DNA of 64,000 nucleotides from Arthrobacter castelli DSM 16402 (GTDB taxonomy: Bacteria; Actinomycetota; Actinomycetes; Actinomycetales; Micrococcaceae). Positions within the stretch are counted from its first letter, which is position 1, and each line of letters starts with the position of its first letter. The notes under the pieces are model-generated. The model ran no database searches. It was not told the DNA's origin and saw nothing but the letters and a program-made list of their open reading frames with translations. Both the position numbers and the translations under genes were made by a program. Shown here piece after piece: positions 35,723-44,505 of the stretch. The stretch lies in assembly GCF_000430705.1 (NCBI RefSeq), contig NZ_AUMN01000001.1, forward strand, positions 248,001-312,000. The letters are read 5' to 3'.

Positions 35723-36202
35723 ATGCCAGGCTCATCCAGTGTGATTGTGCGTCGCTTATTCGCCCTCGTCCTCATCCTCGCCTTGTGGGCTCTCGTTAGT
35801 TGCGGTGGCGGGCAGGGCGTGGACCCCTCTCCGCATCCAGAAGGTACCGCCCCCGACTCGTCAGTAAGGCTCGTCGGCGCGGCGGAGGCGGACCTGCTCC
35901 TCTATGTCAGCAACCAGTCGTTCAACGATGAGGAGGTCCGCATAACGATAACGATCGATGGTGTGACAGTGGTCGACAGCGTTTTCCATGTCGAGGACCA
36001 GCACAACTGGATGAGCTTCCCGCTGACGCTGCACCCCGGCATCCACGAGATCACGGCGGAATCCGACTCCGGGGCGACATTCCGTAAGTCGTTCAAGGTG
36101 CCGCGCGGCAAAATGCGCTACGCGGTCATCGACCACTGGACTGAGGATGGCTCAGCAGACCTCACGTGGCTGTTCCAGCGACAGCCGGTGGGCTTCGCCT
36201 GA
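35723..36202 (+). CDS. Putative lipoprotein (159 aa)
   Basis: It starts MPGSSSVIVRRLFALVLILALW with an Arg-Arg-hydrophobic signal peptide and a lipobox LVSC at about residues 24-27, so it should be lipid-anchored to the outer face of the membrane. The mature part looks like a small beta-sandwich (SVRLVGAAEADLLLYVSNQSF, EVRITITIDGVTVVD), perhaps carbohydrate- or protein-binding. I do not recognise a family. ATG 35723 is chosen because the signal peptide begins there. It lies in the lower-G+C accessory stretch. Confidence 0.65.
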   Translation: MPGSSSVIVRRLFALVLILALWALVSCGGGQGVDPSPHPEGTAPDSSVRLVGAAEADLLLYVSNQSFNDEEVRITITIDGVTVVDSVFHVEDQHNWMSFPLTLHPGIHEITAESDSGATFRKSFKVPRGKMRYAVIDHWTEDGSADLTWLFQRQPVGFA

Positions 36203-36377
36203 ACGGGCACGGCTGCGCGAGGGTTTGCACCGACATCCATTACGCCACACCGGCTCATGATCCGCATGATTTCAACTTGTCCGTACCACCCGGGAGGAAG
36301 CTTTGTCCCGTAGCGGATCCCGATGGTTCTTCAGCGATGCATATGTTTCTCACTGATTTTCACCTGCTGGCTAAGAA

Positions 36378-36752
36378 CTATTTACGGCGAATAGTGTCAG
36401 GCCAATCATCTGGACTTGTACCCTTGGCGACGTAGACATCGGCATAGTTACCTGTGAGTGCGATTGCTGTCTTGACGTCGACGCCTTGGATTTTCAGGGC
36501 CGTGGTCTGACCTACGACCTTCCAGCCATCGTCGGTGCAACCCAGAATGTCCGCTTCGCCAACAGGCGACGTCGGCCCTGGGGGCGTGGCCATCACTGCG
36601 CCATGCATCTCGTACGTCACACCCTGAAAGCGCATGCGCGCATTGCAATCAACAGACTGCGCGCTATCGCCCCCGCACGCCGTTATACTCATCAGCATTG
36701 CGGCCAAAAGAAAGTGACCGAAGAGAGCCCGCCACGTTGAAGTAGGCCCCAT
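36378..36752 (-). CDS. Putative lipoprotein (124 aa)
   Basis: From ATG 36752 the protein begins MGPTSTWRALFGHFLLAAML and has lipobox ITAC near residue 25, a lipid anchor site, followed by a mature domain of about 100 residues with two further Cys (VDCNAR, LGCTDD). TAGGCT (36760-36765) lies 7 nt before this ATG, favouring it over the longer frame to 36839. The repeated ADVYVAKGTSPDDWPDTI end is unlike any family I know. It faces the other lipoprotein gene, and both lie in the accessory stretch. Confidence 0.6.
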   Translation of the reverse strand: MGPTSTWRALFGHFLLAAMLMSITACGGDSAQSVDCNARMRFQGVTYEMHGAVMATPPGPTSPVGEADILGCTDDGWKVVGQTTALKIQGVDVKTAIALTGNYADVYVAKGTSPDDWPDTIRRK

Positions 36753-36903
36753 ATGTCGTAGCCTATACCGACCCCACCCTCTGCGCGCTGACAAAGTCCG
36801 CAAGGGGTGTCCCGCATAGAAGGTCCAGGGCCGTCCCAAAAGACCATCCGCCTACGGGACGCCGACTAATCCAGGTCCTGGACTTACGAGACCTGTCGTC
36901 ATA

Positions 36904-37206
36904 TCAGGCGATGGCCTCGAAGTGCAGTCGGAGTCCGAGGGCGTGGGACACCTTGATGACGGTGGCGAGGCTCGGATTGCCTTCCGCGGACAGTGCCTTG
37001 TAAAGGCCTTCGCGGCTCATCCCTGCTTGTCGGGCGATTTGGCTGAAGTTGCGCGACCGTGCGATAGATCCAAGCGCTCGGGCGATGACCGTGGGATCAT
37101 CGTCGCTTTCGTCGATGACTGCCTCCAGATAGGCGGCGACGTCTTCGACGGTGTTCAGGTAGTTCGCGGCATCGAATGGGGCGAAGGTTTCGGTGTTGGT
37201 ACTCAT
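36904..37206 (-). CDS. HTH antitoxin (putative addiction-module antidote, HigA-like)
   Basis: A 100-residue protein of the addiction-module antidote type: a short acidic N-terminus (NTVEDVAAYLEAVIDESDDDP) and a lambda-repressor-like HTH (about 47-95, SIARSRNFSQIARQAGMSREGLYKAL, then GNPSLATVIKVSHALGLRL). Such antitoxins bind the adjacent HigB/RelE-type toxin and repress their own operon. Its ATG 37206 overlaps the toxin stop (4-nt overlap), toxin first, which is the typical order for this family. Confidence 0.87.
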   Translation of the reverse strand: MSTNTETFAPFDAANYLNTVEDVAAYLEAVIDESDDDPTVIARALGSIARSRNFSQIARQAGMSREGLYKALSAEGNPSLATVIKVSHALGLRLHFEAIA

Positions 37207-37442
37207 TCGTGTGTTCCTTGTGTGCGGCGCCAGTTGTCGGCGATGGTGTGGCCGGCCCCGATGTCTGCCTCTTGGGTCGATTTGTCTCCTCCTGTCAGCA
37301 GTAAGATCAGGCGGTTACCTTCGTGCAAGAAATACACGCGGTATCCCGGGCCGTTGGCAAGCAGCGTCTCTGCATAGCCATTGAGTTGGACCCCCACATC
37401 GCGCAGTGATTGGATGACCTCGTTTCGCGATTGCCCGCCCAC
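37203..37442 (-). CDS. HigB/RelE-type toxin with atypical N-terminus (possibly truncated or chimeric)
   Basis: The C-terminal half matches the addiction-module killer family (NGPGYRVYFLHEGNRLILLLTGGDKSTQ), whose members cleave ribosome-bound mRNA. The first 30-40 residues (SRNEVIQSLRDVGVQLNGYAETLLA) do not show the usual basic RIxxRIxRL helix or the GxFGDxKxVGxGVxELR region. GTG 37442 gives only 79 aa. An in-frame CTG at 37478 with AGGAG 9 nt before it would give 91 aa. Either the gene was recombined or it is a diverged toxin. The neighbour antitoxin looks intact. Confidence 0.6.
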   Translation of the reverse strand: MGGQSRNEVIQSLRDVGVQLNGYAETLLANGPGYRVYFLHEGNRLILLLTGGDKSTQEADIGAGHTIADNWRRTQGTHE

Positions 37443-37571
37443 CCGAATCAGCAGACCGTCAGTTGCAGCTGTGCTCAGAAGATGATTCTCCTCTTCTCAG
37501 GCCGGACAACGACCTCGCATGATTGCCCCGACAGCGGATCCCGCAACTGAAACTCCTTGGGAGCCGGGCAG

Positions 37572-37587
37572 ATGAGAGACCTCTCAT
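37572..37587. promoter_or_regulatory. Palindrome between the toxin-antitoxin pair and the glycosyltransferase operon
   Basis: ATGAGAG-ac-CTCTCAT is a perfect 7-bp inverted repeat with a 2-nt spacer. It lies in the divergent region, 94-130 nt from either start. It could be the operator of the HigA-like repressor or of a regulator of the glycan operon. Confidence 0.45.
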
Positions 37588-37682
37588 GGATCGCTCACAT
37601 CCGGCTCATGAGCGGCTGGTTGAGTGAATCGTAGTTGAACGAATGGTTACGCGGGACCCTACGAAGGAACAGGCGGGCGATT

Positions 37683-38675
37683 ATGGGCTGGACGACGCAG
37701 GAGGACCTTCGGGTTGTTCTCTACTCCCACGACTCGCAAGGGCTCGGCCATTCACGGCGGAATCTGGCCATTGCGCACGCGATGGCCGCATCAATACCGC
37801 AACTTACCGGCCGGGCCGTGACTGGCCTGCTAGTCACCGGTGAATCCCATGCCACCCGCTTTGAGCGCCCGGACGGTTGGGACTGGGTTGTGCTGCCGGG
37901 GGTCAGCAAGGGCGCCGATGGTTATGTGCCGCGCAATCTTGCCATTGGTCAGGAGAAGCTGACCGGTCTTCGCTCGCACATGATGGACGCAGTCCTGCAG
38001 GAATTCCGCCCGCACCTGATGATCGTTGACCGTCATCCCTTCGGCGTCGATGGGGAGTTGAACCAGGCATTGATGGCACTGAGGAAAACCAATCCCCATT
38101 GCCGGGTGGTGCTTGGGCTGAGGGAAGTCCTCGACAGCCCCTCCGTGGCGAAACGGGAGTGGCGGAACCTGGGTGTCAACAACGTGCGCCGGTGCTTCGA
38201 TGAGTGCTGGGTGTACGGCGACCCGGGCATCCACGACCCATTGGTGTCGGGCGAAATCCCCCAGGAGATGGCCGACATGGTCCGCTACACCGGGTACCTG
38301 GCCGCCGGCCGCCACGCTGCACGCCGCACCGGCGGAGCGAGCCGTCCGTACCTGCTCACCACGGCCGGTGGAGGGTCCGACGGACTCGACATCATGCTGA
38401 CCGCTGCGCGGACCGTGGTGCCTGACGGATACGAGCACCTGATCATCACCGGTCCCCAGATGCCCAAAGACGACCGGGCACAGGTGGAACGGGCGGCTGT
38501 GGCCGGCACTCGGGTGCTGGGCAGCGTCAGGGATGCCTTGGCCGAAATCAGGGGCGCCTCGGCGATCGTCTCGATGGGCGGCTATAACTCAGTCTGCGAG
38601 ATCATGAGCACCAGCACTCCGGCACTGCTGGTTCCGCGGATCACCCCCCCGGCGCGAACAGATCATACGGGCTGA
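37683..38675 (+). CDS. MurG-like glycosyltransferase, interrupted by a +1 frameshift
   Basis: It starts MGWTTQEDLRVVLYSHDSQGLGHSRRN, a common opening of GT-B enzymes that process activated sugars, and has an acceptor loop and the donor-site motif VSMGGYNSVCEIMSTSTPALLVPR. The usual PRVTPRREQ-type ending is broken: after ITP the frame reads PARTDHTG-stop at 38675. In the other frame the expected RREQIIRAESLAR follows, so one extra C in the run 38644-38650 (C7) explains the break. If corrected, the frame continues without a stop into the next glycosyltransferase (to 40197). ATG 37683 is preferred over TTG 37635. Confidence 0.75.
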   Translation: MGWTTQEDLRVVLYSHDSQGLGHSRRNLAIAHAMAASIPQLTGRAVTGLLVTGESHATRFERPDGWDWVVLPGVSKGADGYVPRNLAIGQEKLTGLRSHMMDAVLQEFRPHLMIVDRHPFGVDGELNQALMALRKTNPHCRVVLGLREVLDSPSVAKREWRNLGVNNVRRCFDECWVYGDPGIHDPLVSGEIPQEMADMVRYTGYLAAGRHAARRTGGASRPYLLTTAGGGSDGLDIMLTAARTVVPDGYEHLIITGPQMPKDDRAQVERAAVAGTRVLGSVRDALAEIRGASAIVSMGGYNSVCEIMSTSTPALLVPRITPPARTDHTG

Positions 38676-38883
38676 GTCCCTGGCCAGATGCCATCTGGCG
38701 GATGTCTGCCACCCGGAAGAATTCACCCCTGCGGCAATGGGCGCCTGGCTCAGTACAGCCCTGGACACCCCTGTTGTTCGTTCTGACGTCGACCTTTCCG
38801 GGCTGAGCGCCGTTGGCCATCTGGCCGCGGCCTTGGTGGGGCCGGCTCCACCGAAGTTGGTATACCGGCAGATTGGGAGCGCA

Positions 38884-40197
38884 ATGAAGCCGTCTAATGA
38901 TTCCTTCACCGCCGATCGCGGGGTTGCCGGTTCCCGCGTTGCGTACGTGTTGAAGATCTATCCGCGCTTTTCCGAGACGTTCATCGTCACTGAGATCCTG
39001 GCCCGGGAGGCTGCGGGGGAACGGCTGGAAATCTTCTCCCTCCGGCCGACGGTCGACCCGCGGTTCCATCCGGAACTTGCCCGCGTGCAGGCGCCGGTCA
39101 ACTACGTGGCGAAGCCCGCAAAGCTCAGCGAGGGCTGGGAGATCATCATGGCGGCCTGCGCGGCTCTTCCCGGCTTCGAGCAACGGTTCGCTCAACTGCT
39201 GCCTGAGCTGGTGGACACCGATCCGGCCGATGTCCATCAAGGCGTGGAGCTTGCGGTCCGGTTTGTCCGGCAGGGCATTACACATATCCATGCGCACTTC
39301 GGTTCCATCGCTGCCCGCACAGCGCGGATTGCTTCGGGGCTGACCGGCATACCCTTTTCATTTACGGCTCATGCCAAGGACATTTTTCATCAGGATGTGG
39401 ACCAGGCAACGCTGATCTCGCTGATGACCGAAGCCGATCATGTGATTACCGTGAGCGATTACAACCTGGATTACCTCAGGAAGCTGTGTCCCGGCTGCGA
39501 GGCAACCATTCACCGTGTGTACAACGGGCTGGAGCTCGAACGCTTTCGCTACGAGGCCCCCGTCCCGCCGCATTCACCTTTCCGGATTGCCGCCGTGGGC
39601 CGGCTGGTGGAGAAGAAGGGGTTCGATCTGCTCCTCGACGCCGCGGCCACACTGGTCCGTGGCGGGTTGGCGCTGGAGCTGAGAATTGCCGGGGGCGGCC
39701 CGCAGTACGATCAGCTGGAGAAGCAGATCCACGACTTGGGACTGACGGAATCAGTATCCTTGCCGGGGCCCCGGACGCAGCAGGAAGTCAGTGACCTGTT
39801 GCGTTGGGCCGACGTGTTTGTCGCTCCGTGCGTCACCGGCCAGGACGGCAATGTTGACGGGCTTCCCACCGTGCTGCTGGAAGCCATGGCCGTTGGCGTG
39901 CCGTGCATTGCCAGTGATGTGACCGGCATCCCGGAGGTGATGGCAGACCGATATGGGCGCCTGACGGGCGTGCTGATCCGCTCGGGCGTGAGCGCCGATA
40001 TCGTGGACGCTGTTTCCTTCTGTGCTTCCGAGTCCTTTGACCGCCAGGCAACGACGACGGCGGCGCGGGAGCTGATAGAACGATGCTTCGATTCAAGGAG
40101 CCAGGCATCCCGGCTGCGGAGCCTCGCTTCCGGGAATGGGATGACGCCGGAGGCGGAGCCCGGCAAAAAGGCAGGGCTGGCCGGGGTGGCTTCATGA
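38884..40197 (+). CDS. GT4-family glycosyltransferase
   Basis: From ATG 38884 (GGGAG 5 nt upstream) this is a 437-residue retaining glycosyltransferase of the GT4 fold. The N-terminus has VLKIYPRFSETFIVTEIL, then FTAHAKDIF and VSDYNLDYL. The donor half has VGRLVEKKGFDLLLDAAA and the E-x7-E motif LLEAMAVGVPCIASDVTGIPEV. It resembles enzymes of exopolysaccharide or glycolipid synthesis. The frame is also open upstream into the corrected frame of the previous gene, so a fusion protein is possible. Its stop overlaps the start of the third glycosyltransferase (ATGA). Confidence 0.88.
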   Translation: MKPSNDSFTADRGVAGSRVAYVLKIYPRFSETFIVTEILAREAAGERLEIFSLRPTVDPRFHPELARVQAPVNYVAKPAKLSEGWEIIMAACAALPGFEQRFAQLLPELVDTDPADVHQGVELAVRFVRQGITHIHAHFGSIAARTARIASGLTGIPFSFTAHAKDIFHQDVDQATLISLMTEADHVITVSDYNLDYLRKLCPGCEATIHRVYNGLELERFRYEAPVPPHSPFRIAAVGRLVEKKGFDLLLDAAATLVRGGLALELRIAGGGPQYDQLEKQIHDLGLTESVSLPGPRTQQEVSDLLRWADVFVAPCVTGQDGNVDGLPTVLLEAMAVGVPCIASDVTGIPEVMADRYGRLTGVLIRSGVSADIVDAVSFCASESFDRQATTTAARELIERCFDSRSQASRLRSLASGNGMTPEAEPGKKAGLAGVAS

Positions 40198-41327
40198 TCC
40201 GGCTTGCTTATGTGTGCATAGACCCCGGTGTGCCGGTTTTTGGCACCAAAGGTGCCTCGGTCCACATCCAGGAAATCATCCGTAGCTGGCGCACGTTAGG
40301 TGCCGAGGTGGCGATCTACTGCACCCGTGCCGGATCCACCGTCCCGCCGGACATGGGGGATATGAGGGTCGTGGAGCACCGCCTGCCCAAGAGCACGGGA
40401 CCGGACCGCGAGCGGGCGCAGGCGAAGGCCGCGGACACCCTTGCGGCGCAGGCCATCAAGGATGGTGCCGATGCCGTGTATGAGCGGTACTCATTGTTCA
40501 GTGACGCGCTGGAGCGCATCACCACCGCACTGGACGTTCCAGGACTCCTGGAGGTCAACGCTCCCTTAATTGACGAGCAGCGCACCCACCGGGAACTGCA
40601 GGACGAGGACGCCGCGCTGGTGTGCCTGCGCCGCCAGGGTGCCGCCGCGGTCCGGATCGCCTGTGTTTCCGCGCCCGTGGCCGATTGGGTCGCCGAACGG
40701 ATCGACGCCGGGGCCCACGACCGGGTGGTGGTGGCACCGAACGGGGTCAACTGCGCCCGTATCCAGCCCACCGCTGAAGCGGAGGGCCGTCCCGTCGTCG
40801 TATTTGTTGGAACCCTGAAGCCCTGGCACGGGGTGCGGACGCTGATCGAAGCCAAAGCGGCTGCCTCCGGTGACTGGGCGCTGAAGATTGTTGGCGATGG
40901 TCCCCAAGGCCCGGAACTCCGGGCGCTGGCGGCGAGCCTGGATGTCGACGTGAACTTCACCGGCGCCGTGCCACCGGAGGACATCCCCGCCGCGTTGGCC
41001 GGGTGTGCGGTGGCGGCAGCTCCTTACCCCGCGACCGGGCAGGCATCGGAGCAGTACTTTTCGCCCCTGAAGATGTACGAATACCTGGCAGCCGGCCTGC
41101 CGGTGGTGGCGTCACGGCTCGGCCAGGTGCCGGACATCATCGAGCACGGCATTACCGGTCTGTTGGTGGAACCGTCCCGGCCCGATGAGCTGGCGGCCGC
41201 CATCGACGAACTTGCGGCAGCGCCTCAGGGCCGGGCAGCCATGTCCGACGCCGCCCGGAAGCTGGCGGTCGACCGCTATGGCTGGGACGAAGTCCTGGCC
41301 GGCATCATCGAGGGGGTGGCACTGTGA
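40194..41327 (+). CDS. GT4-family glycosyltransferase
   Basis: A 377-residue GT4 enzyme. The N-terminal acceptor domain has YVCIDPGVPVFGTKGASVHIQEI, and the donor domain has VVFVGTLKPWHGVRTLIEA, KIVGDGPQGPEL and the E-x7-E motif YEYLAAGLPVVASRLGQVPDII. It starts at ATG 40194 in a 4-nt overlap with the preceding stop and ends in a 4-nt overlap with the ABC exporter start. Coupled to an exporter, it probably adds a sugar to a carrier that is then moved outward. Donor and acceptor are unknown. Confidence 0.9.
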   Translation: MIRLAYVCIDPGVPVFGTKGASVHIQEIIRSWRTLGAEVAIYCTRAGSTVPPDMGDMRVVEHRLPKSTGPDRERAQAKAADTLAAQAIKDGADAVYERYSLFSDALERITTALDVPGLLEVNAPLIDEQRTHRELQDEDAALVCLRRQGAAAVRIACVSAPVADWVAERIDAGAHDRVVVAPNGVNCARIQPTAEAEGRPVVVFVGTLKPWHGVRTLIEAKAAASGDWALKIVGDGPQGPELRALAASLDVDVNFTGAVPPEDIPAALAGCAVAAAPYPATGQASEQYFSPLKMYEYLAAGLPVVASRLGQVPDIIEHGITGLLVEPSRPDELAAAIDELAAAPQGRAAMSDAARKLAVDRYGWDEVLAGIIEGVAL

Positions 41328-43222
41328 CCGTGCTGAAGGAGCGGCCGCTGCGGTGCACGCTGGCCATGGTCCGCCCCCACCTGCGCGGCCACAAATGGCT
41401 GATGGCCGGCGGGGTGACCGCATTGCTGTTCGAAGTGGTGTTCAGGGTGCTGGAACCCTGGCCGGTGAAATTCGTCGTCGACGCCATCACCCGCAGCCTG
41501 GGTGCGGACCTGGCCGGTACCGGACCGGCAGCGACGCCGGCGCTGCTGCTGGCCGCCGGGGCCGCCGTCGTGCTGTTCACCGGCATGCGTGCGCTGAGCA
41601 ATTTCCTGGCCACTGTGGCGTTCGCCCTGGCCGGTTCCCGGGTCGCCACGGCTCTGCGGGCCCGCGTATTCAACCACGTGCAGTCCCTGTCGGCCGGCTA
41701 CCACTCCTCGTCACGCAGCGGCGACATGGTCCAGCGGCTGGTTTCCGACGTCGGCAGGCTGCAGGAAGTGGCAGTCACCGCCGGGCTGCCCCTGCTCGCG
41801 AACTGCATCACGCTGGTGGCGATGGGAGGGGTGATGTTCTGGCTGGACCCGTTGCTGGCACTGGTGGTGGTTCTTGGCGCCGCCGGTTTTGTGTTGCTCT
41901 CGAGGGGGAGCACCGGCAAAATCACGACGGCGGCCCGGCGCACCCGCAAGGGGGAGGGCTCGCTGGCCAACACTGCCGCCGAAAGCCTCGGCGCCATCCG
42001 CGTGGTGCAGACCTACGGGCTCGAAAGCACGCTGGCCGAACGTTTCGGCAGCAGCAATGCGCAAACCCTTAAGGAGGGGGTGCAGGCCCGACGCCTCGCC
42101 GCCGCGCTGGAGCGGCGCACTGACGTCATCGTGGGTGCGGCCACCGCCCTGGTGCTGGCCGGTGGAGGCTGGCGCGTCGTCGAGGGGGCGATGACGCCGG
42201 GGGACCTGGTGCTGTTCCTGACGTACTTGAAGACGGCGATGAAGCCGTTGCGGGACCTGGCCAAATACACCGGGCGCATCGCCCGGGCCGCGGCTTCGGG
42301 AGAGCGTGTTGCGGAGTTGCTCGAAGAGCGCATCGATATTACCGATGCCCCCGGGGCCGAACCCTTGGGCAAGGTATCCGGAGAGCTCGGATTCCGGGCA
42401 GTGACCGCCGGCTACGGTGATGCTGCACCGGTGCTGCGGGATCTGGACCTGACCATCCGCCAGGGAAGTAAAACCGCCATCGTCGGCCCCTCAGGATCCG
42501 GCAAATCCACCCTGGTCTCCCTGCTGGTGCGCATGATGGACCCGGTGGCGGGAGCCGTGACCATTGATGGCACGGACGTGCGGGACGCAACGGTGGCATC
42601 GGTTCGTTCGGCCATGAGCCTGGTGCTCCAGGACGCGGTACTGTTCAGCGGCACTATCATGGAAAACATCCGGTACGGGAAACTGGACGCAACGGACGCC
42701 GAAGTCGAACAGGCCGCCCGGCTGGCCAATGCCCACGGCTTCATTTCCGCATTTGCCGACGGATATTCGACGGTGATCGGAGAACGAGGCGGCACGTTGT
42801 CCGGCGGACAACGGCAGCGCATCACCATTGCCCGTGCCGTGCTGCGTAACTCACCGGTGGTGATTGCCGATGAAGTAACCACCGGGCTGGATCATGCGTC
42901 CCGGTCGGAGGTGCTTGCGGGGCTGGATGCGTTGAGTGCGGGACGCACCACGGTGTTCATCACCCACGAAGCCTCGGTGGCGATGGCCAGCGACCGCGTG
43001 GTGTGGCTGCAGGAGGGCAAGGTGCTGCTGGAAGGCACGCCCGCCGAACTCATGCGGCAGCCGTTGTTCGCCTCGTGGGTGGAGCAGCACCGGGCGGCCA
43101 ACGCCCGGCACTCATTATCGGGACCGCAGCGGCGGCCGGCGGTGCCGCCGCGTCCGGAACGGGCGCCCGCCGGGGGAAGCGCAGGAGTACAGGCAGGAGC
43201 GCAGGCAGGGGTGCGGGCATGA
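41324..43222 (+). CDS. ABC exporter (MsbA-like half-transporter)
   Basis: A 632-residue fused permease-ATPase. The first 320 residues hold six TM helices, typical of type-1 exporters. The nucleotide-binding domain has Walker A GPSGSGKSTL, signature LSGGQRQR, Walker B VVIADE and the H loop ITHEASV. Half-transporters like this act as homodimers that flip lipids, lipid-linked glycans or peptides. GTG 41324 overlaps the GT stop by 4 nt. The last 30 residues are a Pro/Ala/Gly-rich tail (GVQAGAQAG) without homologous counterpart. Its place between glycosyltransferases and kinase-like proteins suggests the glycan product as cargo. Confidence 0.92.
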   Translation: MTVLKERPLRCTLAMVRPHLRGHKWLMAGGVTALLFEVVFRVLEPWPVKFVVDAITRSLGADLAGTGPAATPALLLAAGAAVVLFTGMRALSNFLATVAFALAGSRVATALRARVFNHVQSLSAGYHSSSRSGDMVQRLVSDVGRLQEVAVTAGLPLLANCITLVAMGGVMFWLDPLLALVVVLGAAGFVLLSRGSTGKITTAARRTRKGEGSLANTAAESLGAIRVVQTYGLESTLAERFGSSNAQTLKEGVQARRLAAALERRTDVIVGAATALVLAGGGWRVVEGAMTPGDLVLFLTYLKTAMKPLRDLAKYTGRIARAAASGERVAELLEERIDITDAPGAEPLGKVSGELGFRAVTAGYGDAAPVLRDLDLTIRQGSKTAIVGPSGSGKSTLVSLLVRMMDPVAGAVTIDGTDVRDATVASVRSAMSLVLQDAVLFSGTIMENIRYGKLDATDAEVEQAARLANAHGFISAFADGYSTVIGERGGTLSGGQRQRITIARAVLRNSPVVIADEVTTGLDHASRSEVLAGLDALSAGRTTVFITHEASVAMASDRVVWLQEGKVLLEGTPAELMRQPLFASWVEQHRAANARHSLSGPQRRPAVPPRPERAPAGGSAGVQAGAQAGVRA

Positions 43223-44505
43223 CTGTCGACAGGAACGACCCGGCCGCCTCGGGGACCTGGGAGCCACCGGTTCGCCCAATAGATCCGGATTTGCCCGCCT
43301 TGGACTTGCTTTTTGACCCTTCCGCTCTCAGCACCGCCTTGGGGCGGCACGTGAGGGCTGATCATCTGCGGCACAAACCCGGGGTCTCCGCCGTCGCACG
43401 TCTTCAACCCGACGACGGCGGCACGCCCGGCTGGATTGCGGCATACCATCGTGATGCTGCCATCAAGGCCGAAAACCTGCTGCGTCGAAGCAGGCAGTGG
43501 TCCTCGGCAAACACCGGGGCGGCACTGATCCCCGTGCCGGGCCCGACCGGCCAGATGGTGGTCAGCGGGCCGCTTCGGCTGGACAAGAAGCTGCACAAGG
43601 TCCTGGCTCCGTTCGCCGGATCGGCCGTCGGGGAACCGGACCTGGCGAGGAATGTGCTCAATTACAACCCGTTCAGGCGGGTGGTGTTCTCCCTGCAGAC
43701 GGATGCCGGGACTGTGGTGTGCAAGGCCGGGTCCGCGACAGTGGACACCACCGCACCGTTGCTGGGCAGACTCGCCGCTGCCGGAGTGCCGGTTGTGGAG
43801 GAATACACCCCGGCAGCGTTGCCGGACGGTCTTCCGGACTGGCCGCGGCTGCGCTACTACCCCTGGTTCGGGTCGACCGACCTCGCATCAATAGCAAGGC
43901 ACCGGCCTGGGCCCTCGACGGCCGAGCTGAGCCGGGCGGCGGGCAGGGCACTCGCCAAACTCCACGCCCACCCACGTCCCGAAGAACCCCTGCCCGGTGA
44001 CGCCGACAGCCGCCATGGGTATGAGCCCGACGGCCCGGGGAGACTCGCGTTGATGATCAGGGACCTTTCACGGCTGGCCCCGGAGCTCGGCGCCAGGCTG
44101 GACCGCTTGCGCAGCAAACTCGCGATACGGCTGGCCAGGACCGGCCAACAGGTGCTGACCCACGGGGACTTCTCCGCAGACCAAGTGCTGGTCGACGGCG
44201 GCCAGGTGCGCCTGGTCGACTTCGACCGTGCCTCGCGGGCTCCGGCAGCGGCCGACCTGGGCAGCTTCGCCGCCGTCGAACTTGTTGCTGATGCTCCGTC
44301 CACGCAGGGACGCGCAACGCGGCTGTTGCCCGGCCTGCTCGAGGGATACCGTTCCGGCGGCGGCACCGTGAACGACGCCGATATCGACGCGTGGACCGCC
44401 TTTCACCTGCTCGGACGCCTGAACGAACCGTTCCGCCAGTGCAGGAAGGGCTGGGAAGCTGAGATGGCGTCCCGGCTCACGCTGGCGGAGGAGGTGCTGC
44501 GGTGA
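43219..44505 (+). CDS. Aminoglycoside phosphotransferase-fold kinase, first of two
   Basis: A 428-residue protein of the APH/choline-kinase fold. The C-terminal lobe has the catalytic loop HGDFSADQVLVD near residue 315 (Asp base, with Gln where Asn usually binds Mg2+) and LVDFDRAS as the metal-binding DFD-like motif. The N-lobe has VVCKAG as the likely ATP-anchoring Lys. Gln at the Asn position also occurs in maltokinase-type sugar kinases (HGDxHLGQ). Within this operon a sugar or glycolipid phosphorylation role is more likely than antibiotic resistance. It starts at ATG 43219 in a 4-nt overlap with the exporter stop. Confidence 0.82.
   Translation: MTVDRNDPAASGTWEPPVRPIDPDLPALDLLFDPSALSTALGRHVRADHLRHKPGVSAVARLQPDDGGTPGWIAAYHRDAAIKAENLLRRSRQWSSANTGAALIPVPGPTGQMVVSGPLRLDKKLHKVLAPFAGSAVGEPDLARNVLNYNPFRRVVFSLQTDAGTVVCKAGSATVDTTAPLLGRLAAAGVPVVEEYTPAALPDGLPDWPRLRYYPWFGSTDLASIARHRPGPSTAELSRAAGRALAKLHAHPRPEEPLPGDADSRHGYEPDGPGRLALMIRDLSRLAPELGARLDRLRSKLAIRLARTGQQVLTHGDFSADQVLVDGGQVRLVDFDRASRAPAAADLGSFAAVELVADAPSTQGRATRLLPGLLEGYRSGGGTVNDADIDAWTAFHLLGRLNEPFRQCRKGWEAEMASRLTLAEEVLR

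Noticed and set aside
37635-37682. TTG start of the first glycosyltransferase
   Set aside because: It adds 16 basic residues without homology to the fold and has no ribosome site; ATG 37683 is closer to the first strand.
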